The position numbers and the translations under genes were made by a program. This document shows, piece by piece, positions 39,710 to 50,503 of a stretch of 52,145 nt of DNA. The stretch is from Metasolibacillus meyeri (GTDB lineage Bacteria > Bacillota > Bacilli > Bacillales_A > Planococcaceae): the NCBI RefSeq assembly GCF_003049505.1, contig NZ_PYWN01000011.1, positions 1 through 52,145 of the forward strand. Direction: 5' to 3'. The notes beneath the pieces are model-generated. The model saw only the letters and a program-made list of their open reading frames with translations, had not been told where the DNA came from and ran no database searches. Numbering within the stretch: the stretch's first letter is position 1; each line of letters starts with the position of its first letter.

Positions 39710-41919
39710 GAGATTGCTCCTTTCCAAGCAGAACGGAATTCTTCTACTGTTCCTTCTACAAGCGTAGATGTTTCTCCATTGATTGTAATTGTTGAATCTT
39801 TGGTTACCGTACCGATTTTCTTCGCATCTGCTACTACCGCTTCAAAGCTTGCTGCATTTTCCGCTTTCACCGTTACGATAAAGCGTGATTGTGATTCAGC
39901 AAATAATGCTGTTGTCGCAGAACCTTCAAGTGTTACGTTGATACCAAGACCTTTAGCTGCAAATGTTTTCTCAGCTAGAGCAACGGCTACGCCACCTTCT
40001 GAAACATCGTGTGCGGATTGCACAAGCCCGTCACGGATTGCTGCTAATAATGCTGCTTGACGCGCCGCTTCTACTTCAAGATCGATTGCTGGTGCTTTTC
40101 CTGAAATCGAACCTGTTACTAATTTTTGAAGTTCTGAGCCGCCGAATTCTGTTGACGTTTCACCGATTACATAGACATAATCGCCTGCTGCTTTCACTTC
40201 TTGTGTTGTTACATGTGCTAAATCTTTTACTAAGCCAACCATACCGATTGTTGGTGTTGGGTAAACTGCTTCACCTGAACGCTCATTGTACATTGATACG
40301 TTCCCACCGATTACTGGCGCATTTAATGCTAAACATGCTGCTGAAATGCCATCTGCTGATTTTTGAATTTGCCAGAAGATTTCTGGCTTCTCTGGATTAC
40401 CAAAGTTTAAGCAATCTGTAATCGCTAAAGGCTCGCCACCAGAACATACGATGTTTCGTGCTGCTTCTGCTACTGCGATTTTACCGCCTGTTTCTGGATC
40501 CAAGTAAATATAACGAGAGTTACAGTCTGTTGTCATCGCTAAACCTTTATTTGTGCCACGCACGCGTAATACCGCTGCATCAGAACCTGGTGCTACTACT
40601 GTATTTGTACGTACTTGGTAATCATATTGGTCATAAACCCACTCTTTTGAAGCAATTGTTGGTGCTTGTAAAAGTGCTGTTAATGTTTCTTTATAATCAG
40701 TTACAACAGGCTCTGCATTTTCTATCGCTTGGAATTCAGCGAAGTATGCTGGCTCTGCATCTGGCATATTGTAAACAGGTGCGTCTTCTGCAAGTGCATC
40801 TGCAAGAACTTCTGCTACTACTTCACCTTTATGCAATAGGCGAAGCATCTTATCATCTGTTACACGACCTACTGCTACTGCATCTAAATCATATTTTTCA
40901 AAGATTGCTTTAATTTCTTCTTCACGACCTGCTTTAACAACGATTAACATACGCTCTTGTGATTCTGATAACATCATTTCATAAGCCGTCATATTCGTTT
41001 CACGTTGTGGCACTAAATCTAAGTTCATTTCTACACCAGTACCAGCCTTTGAAGCCATTTCTGCTGAGGATGAAGTTAAACCAGCTGCCCCCATATCTTG
41101 AATCCCAACTAATGCGTCTGATTTCACCACTTCTAAACATGCTTCAAGAAGTAGTTTCTCCATAAATGGGTCGCCAACTTGTACCGCTGAGCGCTTCTCA
41201 TCTGCTTCTTCCGATAGTTCCTCAGAAGAGAATGTGGCACCGTGAATACCATCACGACCTGTTTTTGCGCCTACATACATCACTGTATTGCCAACACCAG
41301 CCGCTACACCTTTTTGAATATCTTTGTGGTCAATTAAGCCAACACACATCGCATTAACAAGTGGATTGCCCTCATAACAAGGGTCGAATTGAATTTCGCC
41401 ACCAACTGTTGGAATACCAATACAGTTGCCATAGCCTGCAATTCCTGCAACTACTTCTTCGAATAAATATTTACCGCGTGCTGATTTTAACTCACCAAAG
41501 CGTAAAGAGTTTAACATCGCGATTGGGCGTGCCCCCATTGAGAATACGTCACGAATAATTCCACCAACCCCTGTTGCTGCACCTTGATATGGCTCGATTG
41601 CTGATGGGTGGTTATGCGATTCCATTTTGAAAACAACTGCTTGCTCGTCACCGATATCAACGATTCCTGCCCCTTCACCAGGACCTTGTAATACTTGAGG
41701 TCCTTTCGTCGGGAATTTACGCAATACAGGCTTCGATTTTTTATATGAGCAGTGCTCTGACCACATAACAGAGAATAAACCGATTTCCGTCCAGTTTGGC
41801 TTGCGGCCCCCTAGTTTTTCGACAGCTAAATCATACTCTGCATCTGTCATCCCCATGTCTGCATAAAGACGTTGCTCTTTAATTTGCTCTGCTGTTGGCT
41901 CGAAATTATTTGTTGACAT
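39685..41919 (-). CDS. purL: FGAM synthase subunit PurL (small type)
   Basis: A 744-residue small-type PurL, which needs PurQ and PurS. It has [49 protein letters not shown] and [15 protein letters not shown]-dependent conversion of FGAR to FGAM with ammonia from PurQ. Overlaps the end of purQ by 14 nt. Confidence 0.96.
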   Translation of the reverse strand: MSTNNFEPTAEQIKEQRLYADMGMTDAEYDLAVEKLGGRKPNWTEIGLFSVMWSEHCSYKKSKPVLRKFPTKGPQVLQGPGEGAGIVDIGDEQAVVFKMESHNHPSAIEPYQGAATGVGGIIRDVFSMGARPIAMLNSLRFGELKSARGKYLFEEVVAGIAGYGNCIGIPTVGGEIQFDPCYEGNPLVNAMCVGLIDHKDIQKGVAAGVGNTVMYVGAKTGRDGIHGATFSSEELSEEADEKRSAVQVGDPFMEKLLLEACLEVVKSDALVGIQDMGAAGLTSSSAEMASKAGTGVEMNLDLVPQRETNMTAYEMMLSESQERMLIVVKAGREEEIKAIFEKYDLDAVAVGRVTDDKMLRLLHKGEVVAEVLADALAEDAPVYNMPDAEPAYFAEFQAIENAEPVVTDYKETLTALLQAPTIASKEWVYDQYDYQVRTNTVVAPGSDAAVLRVRGTNKGLAMTTDCNSRYIYLDPETGGKIAVAEAARNIVCSGGEPLAITDCLNFGNPEKPEIFWQIQKSADGISAACLALNAPVIGGNVSMYNERSGEAVYPTPTIGMVGLVKDLAHVTTQEVKAAGDYVYVIGETSTEFGGSELQKLVTGSISGKAPAIDLEVEAARQAALLAAIRDGLVQSAHDVSEGGVAVALAEKTFAAKGLGINVTLEGSATTALFAESQSRFIVTVKAENAASFEAVVADAKKIGTVTKDSTITINGETSTLVEGTVEEFRSAWKGAISCLLKSEA

Positions 41920-42589
41920 GTTGTTCCCCCCACTGCTTCACAATTGATTTGAATAATTTTAAACCGTCTGCGCCGCCTACGATTTCATTTGCCGCACGTT
42001 CAGGGTGTGGCATCATACCAAGCACATTGCCTTGTTTGTTGACGATTCCTGCAATATCTGCTAAAGAGCCGTTTGGATTGTCACCTGAATATGTGAAAAC
42101 AACTTGATTGTTTGCCTTTAATTTAGCTAACGTTTCCTCGTCACAGTAGTAGTTTCCTTCACCGTGGGCAATTGGTATATTAATTACTTCATTCGCTTCG
42201 TATTGGTTTGTGAATAATGTGTTGTTATTTTCAACTTTTAGCTGCACTGTACGACACATGAATTTTAAATTTTTGTTACGTAATAATGCGCCTGGTAAAA
42301 GGCCTGCTTCAGTTAAAATCTGAAATCCATTACAAACACCTAATACTGGCTTACCTTGTGCAGCAAACTCTTTTAAAGCCGTCATAATATTTGATTGGTT
42401 TGCCATCGCTCCACAGCGTAAGTAGTCACCATAAGAGAAGCCCCCAGGTACTAATGCTCCATCAAAGCCTTCTAAAGATGTTTCTGTATGCCAAACATAT
42501 TCTACTTCTTCACCTAATTCATCCTTGATCGCATGATACATATCGATATCACAGTTCGATCCTGGGAAAACGAGCACTGCAAATTTCAT
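41906..42589 (-). CDS. purQ: FGAM synthase glutaminase subunit
   Basis: A 227-residue class I glutamine amidotransferase with nucleophile Cys86 ([10 protein letters not shown]) and the C-terminal His-x-Glu (MMPHPERA). It releases ammonia for PurL. Start ATG three nt past the purS stop. Confidence 0.96.
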   Translation of the reverse strand: MKFAVLVFPGSNCDIDMYHAIKDELGEEVEYVWHTETSLEGFDGALVPGGFSYGDYLRCGAMANQSNIMTALKEFAAQGKPVLGVCNGFQILTEAGLLPGALLRNKNLKFMCRTVQLKVENNNTLFTNQYEANEVINIPIAHGEGNYYCDEETLAKLKANNQVVFTYSGDNPNGSLADIAGIVNKQGNVLGMMPHPERAANEIVGGADGLKLFKSIVKQWGEQHVNK

Positions 42590-42592
42590 GGA

Positions 42593-42838
42593 TTAAGCCT
42601 CCTCGACTTCATAGCGATAGTTTTCGATTACTGTGTTTGTTAACACTTTTTCGCACATTTCTTTAACGATTGTATCGATATCGCGCGCTGTATCACCAAT
42701 TGTTAATTCCAAGTATTTTCCGATACGTAAATCTGCTACTTCTTCGTAGCCAATTTTTGATAAAGAGCCTTGTACCGCTGAACCTTGCGGGTCTAAAATA
42801 CTTTCTTTTAACGTTACATAGATTTTCACTTTTTTCAT
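42593..42838 (-). CDS. purS: FGAM synthase subunit PurS
   Basis: An 81-residue PurS (KVKIYVTLKESILDPQGSAV, KYLELTIG). It bridges PurL and PurQ. Overlaps the purC stop by four nt (ATGA). Confidence 0.96.
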   Translation of the reverse strand: MKKVKIYVTLKESILDPQGSAVQGSLSKIGYEEVADLRIGKYLELTIGDTARDIDTIVKEMCEKVLTNTVIENYRYEVEEA

Positions 42839-43551
42839 GATGATTTGCCTCCAAGTTTAGTTAAAATAATTTCATATACTTCTGTTAAACTACCTAAATC
42901 GCGTCGGAATACGTCTTTGTCTAACTTACGTTTTGTTTCGGCATCCCATAAACGACATGTATCTGGTGAAATTTCGTCCGCTAGTAATACTGCGCCCTCT
43001 CCATCGACGCCGTACTCTAGCTTAAAGTCTACTAATATCACGCCAACTTCTTCAAAGATTGGGCGCAACACTTCATTTACTCTTAAGCTGCTCTCATATA
43101 ATGCTTGTACTTGTTGCGCTGTTGCAATGCCGAGTACATCAATATGTTCTGTCGTAATCAACGGATCGCCTAACGCATCATCCTTGTAATAAAACTCGAC
43201 AATTGGACGTGCAAGTGATGTACCTTCTTCAAGCCCTAATCGCTTTGCTAAACTACCTGCTGCGATATTACGAACAACCACTTCAATTGGAATAATGTCT
43301 ACTTTTCTTACAAGCTGTTCGTTAGCTGATAAACTTTTAACAAAATGCGAAGCAATCCCTTTTTCCTGTAGTTTTTCAAAAATCACTGTTGTAATGCGAT
43401 TATTTAAAATGCCTTTACCCACAATCTCTTCTTTTTTTTCACCATTAAATGCCGTTGCGCTATCTTTATATTCTACGAAGAGGATGTTGTCATCCTCTGT
43501 TGCATAGAGTCGCTTTGCCTTACCTTCGTATAATAGTTGACCTTTATTCAT
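42835..43551 (-). CDS. purC: SAICAR synthetase
   Basis: A 238-residue PurC: LLYEGKAKRLYAT, EIVGKGILNNRIT, EVVVRNIAAGSLAKR and ISPDTCRLWD. Joins CAIR and aspartate with ATP. GGGGG upstream of the ATG. Confidence 0.96.
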   Translation of the reverse strand: MNKGQLLYEGKAKRLYATEDDNILFVEYKDSATAFNGEKKEEIVGKGILNNRITTVIFEKLQEKGIASHFVKSLSANEQLVRKVDIIPIEVVVRNIAAGSLAKRLGLEEGTSLARPIVEFYYKDDALGDPLITTEHIDVLGIATAQQVQALYESSLRVNEVLRPIFEEVGVILVDFKLEYGVDGEGAVLLADEISPDTCRLWDAETKRKLDKDVFRRDLGSLTEVYEIILTKLGGKSS

Positions 43552-43569
43552 TGCGTATTCCCCCTGCGA

Positions 43570-44865
43570 TTAATTTAAGCCTAATCGTTCAAAAATCATA
43601 TCAACATGTTGGATGTGATAGTTATAGTCAAAGCAATCATCAATTTCTGCTGGCGATAAATGTGTTGTGATTTTCTCGCTTGCCTCTACTAATGGACGGA
43701 ATGCTGTTTGCTCATCCCATGCGCGCGCTGTCAATGGCTGTACTGTGTCGTATGCTTCCTCACGTGCTAAACCTTTATCGATTAAGGCTAACAAAATGCG
43801 CTGTGAATAAATGAGACCGAATGTGCGATCCATATTACGCTTCATATTTTCAGGGAAAACCGTTAAGTTTTTCACAATATTGCCGAAGCGGTTTAACATG
43901 TAATTCAATGTTATTGTTGCATCTGGAATAATGACACGCTCCGCAGATGAATGGGAAATATCACGCTCATGCCAAAGTGCTACATTTTCGTAGGCAGTCA
44001 GCATATAACCGCGCATTAATCTTGCCATCCCCGTCATATTTTCCGAACCGATTGGGTTACGTTTATGCGGCATCGCAGACGAACCTTTTTGCCCTTTACC
44101 AAACGCTTCCTCTACTTCACGTTGCTCTGATTTTTGTAAGCCACGTACTTCTGTTGCAAACTTTTCAATCGATGTAGCAATTAACGAAAGTGTCGCAAAA
44201 TATTGTGCATGACGGTCACGTTGCAATGTTTGTGTTGAAATTGGTGCAGCTGCTAATCCTAATTTTTCACATACATATTGCTCTACACGAGGATCAATAT
44301 TGGCGTATGTGCCAACCGCCCCGCTCATTTTACCTGTTTCAATAATTTTCGCAGCAGCTTCAAAGCGCTCCAAGTTACGCTTCATTTCCTCATGCCATAA
44401 TGCAAGCTTTAAACCAAATGTCGTTGGCTCTGCATGCACACCATGTGTACGCCCCATCATAACTGTATATTTATGCTCTTTCGCCTTTTCAGCGATAATG
44501 TCGATAAAATTGTGTAAATCTTTACGTAAAATATCGTTTGCTTGTTTAATTAAATAAGAAAGTGCTGTATCTACAACATCTGTTGAAGTCAAACCGTAAT
44601 GTACCCATTTACGCTCTTCACCAAGCGTTTCAGATACAGCGCGTGTGAACGCTACTACATCATGGCGCGTTTCTTCTTCGATTTCTAAAATGCGATTGAC
44701 ATCAAATGAAGCATTTGCACGAATTTTTGCTACATCCTCTTTTGGAATATCACCAATCTCAACCCATGCCTCACATGCTAAAATTTCGACTTCTAGCCAT
44801 GCCTGATATTTGTTTTGTTCTGTCCAAATTGCACCCATTTCTGGTCGTGTGTAACGTTCAATCAT
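43570..44865 (-). CDS. purB: Adenylosuccinate lyase
   Basis: A 431-residue fumarase/aspartase-fold lyase. Signature [16 protein letters not shown] contains the flexible-loop catalytic Ser, with TSTDVVDTA and [11 protein letters not shown] earlier. It works twice: SAICAR to AICAR, and adenylosuccinate to AMP. AAGGAG precedes the ATG, 16 nt after purK. Confidence 0.96.
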   Translation of the reverse strand: MIERYTRPEMGAIWTEQNKYQAWLEVEILACEAWVEIGDIPKEDVAKIRANASFDVNRILEIEEETRHDVVAFTRAVSETLGEERKWVHYGLTSTDVVDTALSYLIKQANDILRKDLHNFIDIIAEKAKEHKYTVMMGRTHGVHAEPTTFGLKLALWHEEMKRNLERFEAAAKIIETGKMSGAVGTYANIDPRVEQYVCEKLGLAAAPISTQTLQRDRHAQYFATLSLIATSIEKFATEVRGLQKSEQREVEEAFGKGQKGSSAMPHKRNPIGSENMTGMARLMRGYMLTAYENVALWHERDISHSSAERVIIPDATITLNYMLNRFGNIVKNLTVFPENMKRNMDRTFGLIYSQRILLALIDKGLAREEAYDTVQPLTARAWDEQTAFRPLVEASEKITTHLSPAEIDDCFDYNYHIQHVDMIFERLGLN

Positions 44866-44880
44866 TGTTTTTTGCTCCTT

Positions 44881-46005
44881 CTATTCTGACCAAATGCCAG
44901 CGTTTTGAATTTGTTCTAGTGTCGTATCAATCGACTCTGTCATAATTGTAACATGTCCCATTTTGCGATTCACTTTTGCTTCCGCTTTTCCATAAAGATG
45001 CACTGACCAATCTGGATATTTTGCGATTGAATTCGTTAATGGAATCACATGCTGCCCTAAAATATTAATCGAAATTGTCGGTGCCCATAACCTCGGTTGA
45101 CGTAATGGCCAACCACATACTGCACGAATATGTTGTCCAAATTGCGAAATATTACACGCCTCAATCGAATAATGTCCCGAGTTATGTGGTCTCGGTGCTA
45201 ACTCATTAATGACAAGCTCTCCGCTTTCTAAAACGAACATTTCGACAGCTAATGTACCAACTAAATTTAAAGAATCAGCAATTTTTGTTGCTGCCTCTGT
45301 TGCTTTTTCATAAGTCGTTTCTGCAATACGCGCTGGTACGATTGTTTCATGTAAAATATGATGCACATGAATGTTTTCTCCAACAGGCAAGCAATATGTT
45401 TGCCCTTGTCCATTACGTTGAACAATGACCGAGATTTCTTTTTCAAATGGAACAAAGCCCTCTGCAATACACACAGAATGTTCAAATAACGCTCTCACTA
45501 ATGGTAAATCATCCGCTGATTTTAATAGCTGCTGTCCTTTGCCGTCATAGCCACCACGAGCTGTTTTCACGATACAAGGAAAGCCGATTTCGTCAATTTT
45601 CGCCACAAGTTCATCATAGCTTTCTGCTACAACATAAGGCGCTACAGGACAGCCTGCTTCCACGATTGCCGCTTTTTCGGTTACGCGATTTTGCGTAATA
45701 CGCACAAGCTCTGCGCCTTGTGGTACGTAGGCAATTTGTGTTAATCGCTTTAAGCCTTCATAATCAATATTTTCAAATTCATATGTGATGACATCGCTAA
45801 CCTCTGCTAATTCTTCCAATGCTGCTTCATCATCATAAGCAGCTACAATTCGAATATCCGCAACTTGTCCACACGGTGAATCCATCGCAGGCTCTAAAAC
45901 TGCAATTTTAAAGCCTGCTTCCTTTGCAGCTAAAGCCATCATACGTCCTAATTGACCACCACCAATAATGCCGATTGTTTGCCCTGGGTAAATAACTTTC
46001 GTCAC
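44881..46005 (-). CDS. purK: 5-(carboxyamino)imidazole ribonucleotide synthase
   Basis: A 374-residue ATP-grasp Pur[31 protein letters not shown] and [17 protein letters not shown]. Makes N5-CAIR from AIR, ATP and bicarbonate. GTG start overlapping the purE stop (GTGA), coupled. Confidence 0.96.
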   Translation of the reverse strand: MTKVIYPGQTIGIIGGGQLGRMMALAAKEAGFKIAVLEPAMDSPCGQVADIRIVAAYDDEAALEELAEVSDVITYEFENIDYEGLKRLTQIAYVPQGAELVRITQNRVTEKAAIVEAGCPVAPYVVAESYDELVAKIDEIGFPCIVKTARGGYDGKGQQLLKSADDLPLVRALFEHSVCIAEGFVPFEKEISVIVQRNGQGQTYCLPVGENIHVHHILHETIVPARIAETTYEKATEAATKIADSLNLVGTLAVEMFVLESGELVINELAPRPHNSGHYSIEACNISQFGQHIRAVCGWPLRQPRLWAPTISINILGQHVIPLTNSIAKYPDWSVHLYGKAEAKVNRKMGHVTIMTESIDTTLEQIQNAGIWSE

Positions 46006-46490
46006 TGTAGTTCACCTGTGCTTTCTAACACTTGCGCTTTAATTGTTTCACGACGCTTATCTAAACGCTCTGCAAGTGCTACATCTGTTGTCGATAAAAT
46101 TTGTGCTGCAAGCAACCCTGCATTCGTTGCACCCGCTTTACCAATTGCCACAGTTGCAACAGGTACACCACCTGGCATTTGCACAATCGATAATAAAGAA
46201 TCTAAACCGTTTAATGCCTTTGATTGCACTGGTACACCAATCACTGGCAATGTCGTTTTCGCGGCTACCATCCCTGGTAAATGTGCAGCACCACCTGCTC
46301 CTGCGATAATCACTTGAATACCGCGCCCTCGTGCTGCCTCTGCATATTCAAACATTAAATCTGGTGTACGATGTGCTGACACCACCTGCTTTTCATAAGG
46401 TACTTGTAGCTCATCCAATATATCGCATGCATGTTTCATCGTTTCCCAATCGCTAGAACTTCCCATAATAACACCAATTTTCGGACTCAT
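46002..46490 (-). CDS. purE: N5-CAIR mutase
   Basis: A 162-residue class I Pur[27 protein letters not shown] and [11 protein letters not shown]. Moves the carboxyl group of N5-CAIR to C4. The ATG at 46490 is chosen (GGAG eight nt upstream) over an upstream GTG that abuts the ribosome binding site. First gene of the operon. Confidence 0.96.
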   Translation of the reverse strand: MSPKIGVIMGSSSDWETMKHACDILDELQVPYEKQVVSAHRTPDLMFEYAEAARGRGIQVIIAGAGGAAHLPGMVAAKTTLPVIGVPVQSKALNGLDSLLSIVQMPGGVPVATVAIGKAGATNAGLLAAQILSTTDVALAERLDKRRETIKAQVLESTGELQ

Positions 46491-46522
46491 TATTAGCACT
46501 CCTTGTAATTTGAATTAAAAAA

Positions 46523-46573
46523 ATCCTTGAGTAGTTTGCTTTCTATGTACTAGAAAGCAAACTACTCAAGGAT
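46523..46573 (-). terminator. Riboswitch-controlled intrinsic terminator in the pur leader
   Basis: Perfect stem ATCCTTGAGTAGTTTGC.. / ..GCAAACTACTCAAGGAT of more than 20 bp, followed by TTTTTT on the minus strand, 33 nt before purE and about 55 nt after the aptamer. It is the expression platform that stops transcription when guanine is bound. Confidence 0.92.
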
Positions 46574-46628
46574 TGAACACGAAAAGAATTTTGCTTTCCT
46601 TATTTCATTCCTAATGTGAATAGTTGCT

Positions 46629-46700
46629 TCCCTACATAGTCCGGAATTTACGGTACCGGGTAGAAACACTAAAGCCATATCCTTTAGCATATATGAGGGT
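46629..46700 (-). promoter_or_regulatory. Purine (guanine-type) riboswitch aptamer
   Basis: Minus strand: CCCTCATATATGC, AAGGATATGGC, GTTTCTACC, CCGTAAA and GGACTATG in the right order, with P1 CCCT/AGGG. The C in GACTATG corresponds to the position that selects guanine (a U there would mean adenine). It controls the pur operon through the terminator downstream. Confidence 0.95.
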
Positions 46701-46802
46701 GTCAATTACACCGAGGTGCAATTGGTGCCAGAATTATCCAAGTGAGCTCAAGAGCACTTCTTCAAAATCTGTTCAATTAAAATAACTTGTTTTCCTGTTC
46801 AC

Positions 46803-46831
46803 ATTTTATCAAGCCTTTTGCATAAAAGCAA
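46803..46831 (-). promoter_or_regulatory. Putative pur operon promoter
   Basis: TAAAAT (46803-46808) with TTGCTT (46826-46831) 17 nt upstream on the minus strand. It lies between the PurR boxes and the aptamer, as expected for repression. The -35 match is modest. Confidence 0.55.
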
Positions 46832-46836
46832 TGCAA

Positions 46837-46880
46837 AAATGCGAACAATAAATTTTCAGAAAACAATAATGTTCGTGTTT
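46837..46880. promoter_or_regulatory. PurR operator (two inverted PurBoxes)
   Basis: AAATGCGAACAAT (46837-46849, plus strand) and AAACACGAACATT (46868-46880, minus strand) form inverted PurBox elements (consensus AWWWCCGAACWWT) with an 18-nt spacer, just upstream of the promoter. Each has one or two mismatches. Confidence 0.85.
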
Positions 46881-46885
46881 TAGAA

Positions 46886-47074
46886 CTATTCTTTTCGTAG
46901 CATCCCTTTAAATTGAATTTTTTGACGCAAATATGTTGGTTGTCCATCTACTAGATGAAACACTGGCTCCTCTTTCCTACCACATACGGAATAGCCGTCT
47001 CTCTCCATTCTCTCTAGGCATTGCTCAATCGTTTCATCTTCTTGTACTTCATACCAAACCTGTTTTTTTGACAA
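46886..47074 (-). CDS. yebG: NETI motif-containing protein YebG
   Basis: A 62-residue protein of the YebG family with the DETIEQCLERM block that names it (NETI-like). It lies upstream of purE as in B. subtilis. Start TTG 47074 with GGAAGG upstream. Function unknown. Confidence 0.85.
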   Translation of the reverse strand: MSKKQVWYEVQEDETIEQCLERMERDGYSVCGRKEEPVFHLVDGQPTYLRQKIQFKGMLRKE

Positions 47075-47329
47075 TACTTTTCATCCTTCCACCTGCATAT
47101 CCACTATCATTACTATAACACGAAAGAGCTATGAAGTTTGTCAAATATTTGTCGTTTCGCTCAATTACTCTTCAGCAAACGCTCATCCAGCTTTTCGTGA
47201 GGAAAATCTGCGACACTTGGACACCGTACTGTTCACTGCGTGTATAGCATTCTAAGGGCCGCGCTGAACAAACGATTAATTCCGTTTCCATACATGGTGT
47301 TCTACTTTCACGCAAAGACTATTGCGAAA

Positions 47330-47722
47330 TCAAAATAAATGCTCAATATATGTTGTATCAATCAAGCTACCTTTTGTTTTATAAAGCACTTTTTTATAAC
47401 CAATTGTATCTGGCTCACTTATTGTGAATTGTTGTACCTCTCCTTTGTCCGTATAAAGCTTTAGCAAATAATGATATCCTTTTATTTCTTTCGCTGATTG
47501 CTCCTTTTGAATCGTAATATTAGCTAAGTTTGCCAGCAGTTGTGAAATTTCCTTACTATCCATAATTTCTACATGCTGTCCCGTATGCCCATTCGTCATT
47601 TCAATTTTCACGATTTCTTTTACATCTGTCTTAATTAGCTTTTGTGGAATATAAGAAACACCTGTTATTATAGTTATAATACATACTATCAATATACAAA
47701 CTGCCACTATTTTTCTTTTCAC
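47330..47722 (-). CDS. Small membrane-anchored protein of unknown function
   Basis: A 130-residue protein with an N-terminal transmembrane helix (about 5-22) or signal anchor and an extracellular part (KIEMTNGHTGQHVEI, KEISQLLANL). It resembles DUF5301-type proteins by pattern; I am not sure. GTG start with GGGGGAG upstream. Divergent from the LCP gene. The 255 nt between it and yebG shows no gene. Confidence 0.6.
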   Translation of the reverse strand: MKRKIVAVCILIVCIITIITGVSYIPQKLIKTDVKEIVKIEMTNGHTGQHVEIMDSKEISQLLANLANITIQKEQSAKEIKGYHYLLKLYTDKGEVQQFTISEPDTIGYKKVLYKTKGSLIDTTYIEHLF

Positions 47723-47837
47723 TTGCAGCTCCCCCTTTTGTTATTTGACGAACAACGATAATTTTCGTTTCAAAAAAAAGAAACTTATCCATACTAATAA
47801 CGTCTATATGATTCAGTAAAGAAAATGGAGATTTCAT

Positions 47838-48767
47838 ATGAAAAAACGAACAAAACCTAAAATGCAAGTATGGAAAAAAGTTGTATTATGGTTGCTTGTC
47901 TTATTCATCACTGGAGCAGCGAGCTACGGTGTATACACTTATTTTTCCTTCCAAAAAGCAATTGGAAAGATGCAAGCGCAAGAGCATCCCAATGACAATG
48001 AAGCCATTATTTCAGATAAACTCCCACATATCGACCCATTCTCCGTTCTGTTATTAGGAATTGATGAACGCGAGTATGATACAGGCAGAACCGACACTAT
48101 GATTGTTGTAACAGTCAATCCTGATAAAAAAAGCGTCAAAATGTTAAGCATCCCGCGCGATGCACGTGTTGAAATCGTTGGCAATAACACCGTTGAAAAA
48201 ATTAACCATGCCTATGCACGCGGTGGCATACCGATGTCCATTGCAACAGTCGAAAATATTTTAAATATCCCGATTGATTATTATATAGCTGTGAATATGG
48301 AAGGTTTTTTACAAATCATCGACGTGTTAGGTGGTGTCACAGTCAATAATGACTTAGCCCTATCGCATAGACAATATTCCTTCCCTAAAGGTGAAGTGAC
48401 ATTAGATGGAGAGGAAGCGCTCATCTTCACGCGCATTCGCTATGAAGATCCTCGCGGTGATTTCGGCAGACAATTACGCCAAAAACAGTTAATCGAAGCA
48501 ATCGCAGAAAAAGCAGCAAGCCCTTCTACTTTATTCAAGCTAAATGATATTTTTGATGTGCTGGGCGATAACGTACAAATGAATTTTCCAATGAATAATT
48601 TATACCAATTGCAGAAACTTTACGCTAATTTAAACAAAGACATCGATCAACTACAATTCGAACAAGGAAATGGTCAGCGTATTGATACGCTTTGGTATTA
48701 TATATTTGATCAAGAGGAGTTATTAGATATAGGCAATAGCTTGCAGCAGCATTTAGAGGATGAATAA
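47838..48767 (+). CDS. LytR-CpsA-Psr (LCP) cell-wall polymer ligase
   Basis: A 309-residue membrane protein: one N-terminal transmembrane helix (about 12-33), then an extracellular LCP domain with LLLGIDERE, GRTDTMIVVTV, LSIPRDARVEI (the pyrophosphate-binding Arg), KINHAYARGG, ALIFTRIRYEDPRGDFGR and RQKQLI. LCP enzymes attach teichoic acids or other polymers to peptidoglycan. Single-gene transcript ended by a terminator. Confidence 0.93.
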   Translation: MKKRTKPKMQVWKKVVLWLLVLFITGAASYGVYTYFSFQKAIGKMQAQEHPNDNEAIISDKLPHIDPFSVLLLGIDEREYDTGRTDTMIVVTVNPDKKSVKMLSIPRDARVEIVGNNTVEKINHAYARGGIPMSIATVENILNIPIDYYIAVNMEGFLQIIDVLGGVTVNNDLALSHRQYSFPKGEVTLDGEEALIFTRIRYEDPRGDFGRQLRQKQLIEAIAEKAASPSTLFKLNDIFDVLGDNVQMNFPMNNLYQLQKLYANLNKDIDQLQFEQGNGQRIDTLWYYIFDQEELLDIGNSLQQHLEDE

Positions 48768-48776
48768 CGTGGAAAA

Positions 48777-48803
48777 AACCTGAACGATTTGAACGTTCAG
48801 GTT
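48777..48803. terminator. Bidirectional terminator
   Basis: Stem AACCTGAACG / CGTTCAGGTT with T-tracts on both strands, between the convergent LCP and surface-protein genes. Confidence 0.9.
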
Positions 48804-48818
48804 TTTTAGATAGCTTGC

Positions 48819-49805
48819 CTATGGCATAATAACTGTTTCAGTAATTGGCTCTTTTAAAATATTATATTTAATCAAATCCGCCTGTTTAAAGAAAATCTCT
48901 CCTTTTACAACCTTAACTGTAATTCCTTCATACACTCCTGCAATTGGATTTGTAATAAAATCATCTGCTAGGTTTGGCATTTCATATAAACTGCTAGTCA
49001 TCCCTGTTAACGAGCCTACTGAGAAGAATCCTTTTCGTACATATGTACCGTTACTGTAATTAATTACTTTAAACGAAACCTCATTTTTCCTTAAATCTTC
49101 AATAGATACCCAGTCTTTTGGTACATACTCAAAATCAGTTGATGAAAATCTATCACGCTCTGGATAAATAGCTTTGTTTAAATCATCACCAAGATATATA
49201 ACCTCAGTATTTGTAAGCATTTTTAAATACTGAGGTGTTGCATAATATTTTCCTTTTATATAAACAACATTCCCTTTTAAAACTTGTGTTACAAGTGTTT
49301 TTGCACTTGATGTAGAATATGGGACATACTCATCTTTATTAAATTTAAAAGTATAGGCATTGATTGTTTTTGTCTTTCTATCCCATTCTACTGTGAAATC
49401 AGCAGACTCTAGGACAGCTTTTAGCGCTTTGAAGGGCACATAAATTTTACCATCTTTCTTTACTGCTACTGCCCCTATAGCTATCTCGATATTATTATTA
49501 TAAAAGATTTTTTCACCAACAGATACTTCAATACGATCATGCTCTGTCACTACAATAGCTGTATTATTTGCCTTATCAAACCCAACTGATGCTCCTGTAG
49601 CTTTCATTATTGGATTGAAGGGCACCATATTAAATCCGTTTTTATCAACATATGGATATCCTGTTTTACTTGTGAAAACAACCGATTTCCCATTCACAAT
49701 TACACCAGCGGGCGCACCATTCGCCGCCATAGCCTTATTCTCAATCATCATGCCAAGTATCAATATTAACACACAGCTAATCAATCTTTTATATACTTCA
49801 CTCAA
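48819..49805 (-). CDS. Secreted copper amine oxidase N-terminal domain-like protein
   Basis: A 328-residue secreted protein: signal peptide (about 1-28, ending KAMAANGA), then two copper-amine-oxidase-N-like beta domains (IVNGKSVVFTSKTGYPYVDK with MVPFNPIMKATGASVG; DGKIYVPFKALKAVLESA with FTVEWDRKTKTI), followed by an unassigned C-terminal region. In Gram-positives such domains are usually stalk or wall-associated modules without oxidase activity. TTG 49805 with AGAGGTG upstream is favoured over the in-frame ATG 49823, which has no ribosome binding site. Confidence 0.7.
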   Translation of the reverse strand: MSEVYKRLISCVLILILGMMIENKAMAANGAPAGVIVNGKSVVFTSKTGYPYVDKNGFNMVPFNPIMKATGASVGFDKANNTAIVVTEHDRIEVSVGEKIFYNNNIEIAIGAVAVKKDGKIYVPFKALKAVLESADFTVEWDRKTKTINAYTFKFNKDEYVPYSTSSAKTLVTQVLKGNVVYIKGKYYATPQYLKMLTNTEVIYLGDDLNKAIYPERDRFSSTDFEYVPKDWVSIEDLRKNEVSFKVINYSNGTYVRKGFFSVGSLTGMTSSLYEMPNLADDFITNPIAGVYEGITVKVVKGEIFFKQADLIKYNILKEPITETVIMP

Positions 49806-49963
49806 TTTGAACACCTCTTCCATAATATGATTATTTATACTATAACACCAATAATATGCTGCTTACAAACTTATAAAGTGAACCTTCAATCAGTCGGGTT
49901 TTTACAGGCTGTTGATCTCCACTTAAATATTTTGGCTTTACTTTATATTTTGAAGTAGGAATC

Positions 49964-50503
49964 TTACAGCCTGTTATTATGGGATAAATAGTTCTCTTGC
50001 CAATCTAGTGCCTGCACCATAAGCTCATTCACAAACGCTTCCTTACCTTTCTGATATTGATATGTATTATTCGGAAATTCCTTCGCCAATGCTATTTTTA
50101 AATCCCCATATTTTTTTGCTTCTTGAGGATGATGAATTAAATAGTTTTTAAAATGTAAATGCTTGTTAATACTCTCATTTCCTATTTGAAAAATATGAAC
50201 ATGATGCGTCCTTTTCTTTTTTCCCTTTACAAAATATCTCCTACCAGTTATTCCATTTTCGCCTCTTACTTCATACTCGAAATCTGACATTCTATCATTA
50301 TATATATCAATATTACCGATATTTTCAACTACAATTAAAATATCTATTATTGGCTTTGCATACCTTATTGCTTGTACAGATGTACTACCTATATGAAAAA
50401 TATTTATTATTTCATGCTCAAAGATTTCTCCCAATATTTCTGCTTCTATCATATATAATTGATCCCATTCTTTTGTCCAGGGAACGATTTTTGTCTTTCT
50501 CAA
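49964..50503 (-). CDS. GrpB-family nucleotidyltransferase-like protein
   Basis: A 179-residue GrpB (UPF0157) protein: HIGSTSVQAI, KPIIDILIVV, HHVHIFQ and HLHFKNYLIHHP. Despite the name it is not GrpE-related; these have a nucleotidyltransferase fold of unclear substrate. TTG start directly after the TGA of the upstream gene, with GGAGGG inside that gene's end, so coupled. Confidence 0.88.
   Translation of the reverse strand: MRKTKIVPWTKEWDQLYMIEAEILGEIFEHEIINIFHIGSTSVQAIRYAKPIIDILIVVENIGNIDIYNDRMSDFEYEVRGENGITGRRYFVKGKKKRTHHVHIFQIGNESINKHLHFKNYLIHHPQEAKKYGDLKIALAKEFPNNTYQYQKGKEAFVNELMVQALDWQENYLSHNNRL

Noticed and set aside
33000-46500. Long plus-strand frames across the pur genes (for example 39963-40421, 40458-40913)
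   Set aside because: They are antisense shadows rich in Leu and His, with no ribosome sites, opposite well-conserved pur genes.
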